From positions 1 through 5,542 of the forward strand of contig URAL01000059.1 in NCBI GenBank assembly GCA_900545805.1: a stretch of 5,542 bases of DNA, given 5' to 3'. A program made the translations under genes and the position numbers. The notes under the pieces are model-generated. The model saw only the letters and a list, made by a program, of their open reading frames with translations. It did not search any database and was not told the origin of the DNA. Below are positions 5,027 through 5,542 of the stretch, one piece after another; the first letter of the stretch is position 1; every line of letters starts with the position of its first letter. Source of the DNA: an uncultured Eubacteriales bacterium. Its GTDB lineage: Bacteria; Bacillota; Clostridia; Oscillospirales; Oscillospiraceae.

Positions 5027-5038
5027 GGAGACACGCTT

Positions 5039-5263
5039 ATGAACAAGGCATACGCAAACAGAGTAGGCACGCATTTATCCTGGCTGCGCAAGCAGAAAAA
5101 GCTGACGCAGGAGCAGCTTGCAGCGCGGATGCAGCTGCTCGGCTGCGACATTACGCGCTCGGCGCTGGCGAAGATCGAGGTCGGCCAGCGCATGCTCTGC
5201 CCCGACGAGCTCAAGGCTCTGCGCTCGGCACTCTCCGTTAGCTACGACGACATTCTTTTATAG
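5039..5263 (+). CDS. Small XRE-family helix-turn-helix DNA-binding protein
   Basis: A 74-residue protein consisting almost entirely of one Cro/C1-type (XRE) helix-turn-helix domain, roughly residues 8-72. LRKQKKLTQEQLAARM (16-31) covers the first helices and the start of the helix-turn-helix. ITRSALAKIEVGQRM (38-52) holds the recognition helix and the following turn, and LSVSYDDILL is the typical closing helix. It has no sensor or effector domain. ATG 5039 is preceded by AGGAG at 5026-5030 with an 8-nt gap. It most likely works as a dimeric repressor or activator, possibly of its own promoter given the inverted repeat there. Placement behind gerB is suggestive, but a separate promoter and lack of overlap give no proof of a germination role. 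The stop codon is followed directly by repeat copy R4. Confidence 0.9.
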   Translation: MNKAYANRVGTHLSWLRKQKKLTQEQLAARMQLLGCDITRSALAKIEVGQRMLCPDELKALRSALSVSYDDILL

Positions 5264-5265
5264 GC

Positions 5266-5361
5266 GCTTTTTCCGCAGGCGCTTTAGCGCCTCTGCCAAT
5301 ACATTTTTTGCGTGAACCCGGTATCGAAACTACCGACGAAACCGCAATGTTCCGCTTCCCG
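5266..5361 (-). repeat. R repeat, copy 4 (minus orientation, at the XRE stop)
   Basis: On the minus strand it begins GGGAAGCGG, contains TTTCGATACCGGGTTCACGC, and ends GCGCCTGCGGAAAAAGC, which aligns with R head, core and tail. It starts three bases after the XRE stop codon, the same placement R1 has behind gerC. It includes a perfect AGGCGCT-TT-AGCGCCT hairpin (5277-5292), with T6 12 nt later (5304-5309). That is too distant for a convincing terminator. Confidence 0.75.
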
Positions 5362-5390
5362 CAGGTGCGGGGCGAATTTTGCTCCGCAGT

Positions 5391-5487
5391 ATCGGGAAGC
5401 GGCAGTTTTACGGTTTTGTCAATATCTTCGATACCGGGCTGACGCAATAAGCGTATCCGTAGCAGCGTCCGTGCGCCTCTAAAAAAG
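5391..5487 (+). repeat. R repeat, copy 5 (plus orientation, best-preserved form)
   Basis: A 97-bp unit almost matching R1. It begins ATCGGGAAGCGGCAG, carries the core TTCGATACCGGGCTGACGCA and ends GCGCCTCTAAAAAAG. It is head to head with R4. Between them, TGCGGGGC (5366-5373) pairs with GCTCCGCA (5381-5388), so 5266-5487 reads as one long imperfect palindrome of about 220 bp. Confidence 0.8.
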
Positions 5488-5542
5488 CCGGCAGAAAGTC
5501 AAGCAAGTGCAACGCGGGAAAAGGCGGCAAATTCGGCAGGAG
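5488..5542 (+). other. Window end with possible ribosome site of a next gene
   Basis: No repeat or gene is recognised in these 55 bases. The last bases, GGCAGGAG (5535-5542), would make a good Shine-Dalgarno sequence if a start codon follows within about 10 bases to the right. This cannot be judged from the window. Confidence 0.25.

Noticed and set aside
5039..5263. Toxin-antitoxin or phage repressor module
   Set aside because: A lone XRE protein of 74 residues has no toxin partner, integrase or phage gene next to it in the window.
5277..5309. Rho-independent terminator for the XRE gene
   Set aside because: The AGGCGCT/AGCGCCT stem is perfect, but the T6 run lies 12 nt downstream, and the stem belongs to repeat R4. 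Termination here is possible but not supported by the usual geometry.

Overview
The window looks like chromosomal DNA of a GC-rich, endospore-forming member of the Firmicutes, probably a gut Oscillospirales/Clostridia species. The evidence is a complete set of GerA-family germinant receptor subunits, Firmicutes-style Shine-Dalgarno sites and sigma-A promoters, and intergenic hairpin repeats of a kind I recall from Oscillospiraceae genomes. The taxon is an inference; no marker gene in the window fixes it.

Layout. Bases 1-265 hold a leftward-facing regulatory region: two consensus promoters in tandem (both with 17-bp spacers and upstream A-tracts), then a leader with a boxA-like site and a small hairpin. 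This is how stable-RNA (rRNA) operons begin, so an rRNA operon probably lies just left of the window on the minus strand. A perfect 14-bp palindrome sits inside the distal promoter. Diverging from it are gerA (312-1832) and gerC (1829-2959), which share an ATGA overlap. A sigma-G-like promoter sits directly on the gerA start. The third subunit gene, gerB (3786-4901), is separated from them by about 800 bp. A short gene for a 74-residue XRE-type DNA-binding protein (5039-5263) follows, with its own sigma-A promoter.

The 2951-3785 gap contains no convincing gene. It is a dense island of hairpin-forming repeats: several copies of a roughly 95-bp unit (called R here), a 48-bp inverted repeat pair bracketing 522 bp, a nested 150-bp sub-element bounded by inverted GTAGGGGCG ends, and further REP-like hairpins. 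R also recurs after the XRE gene. Behind both gerC and the XRE gene, two R copies stand head to head directly at the stop codon and form very long imperfect palindromes.

Function. GerA (integral membrane), GerB (APC-type transporter-like membrane subunit) and GerC (lipoprotein) together form a nutrient germinant receptor in the spore inner membrane. The XRE protein has no demonstrated link to germination. I found no new enzymatic or defence system. The most unusual content is the repeat architecture, the apparently leaderless gerA start, and a recurrent TTGCAC motif shared between the repeat island and the XRE leader.
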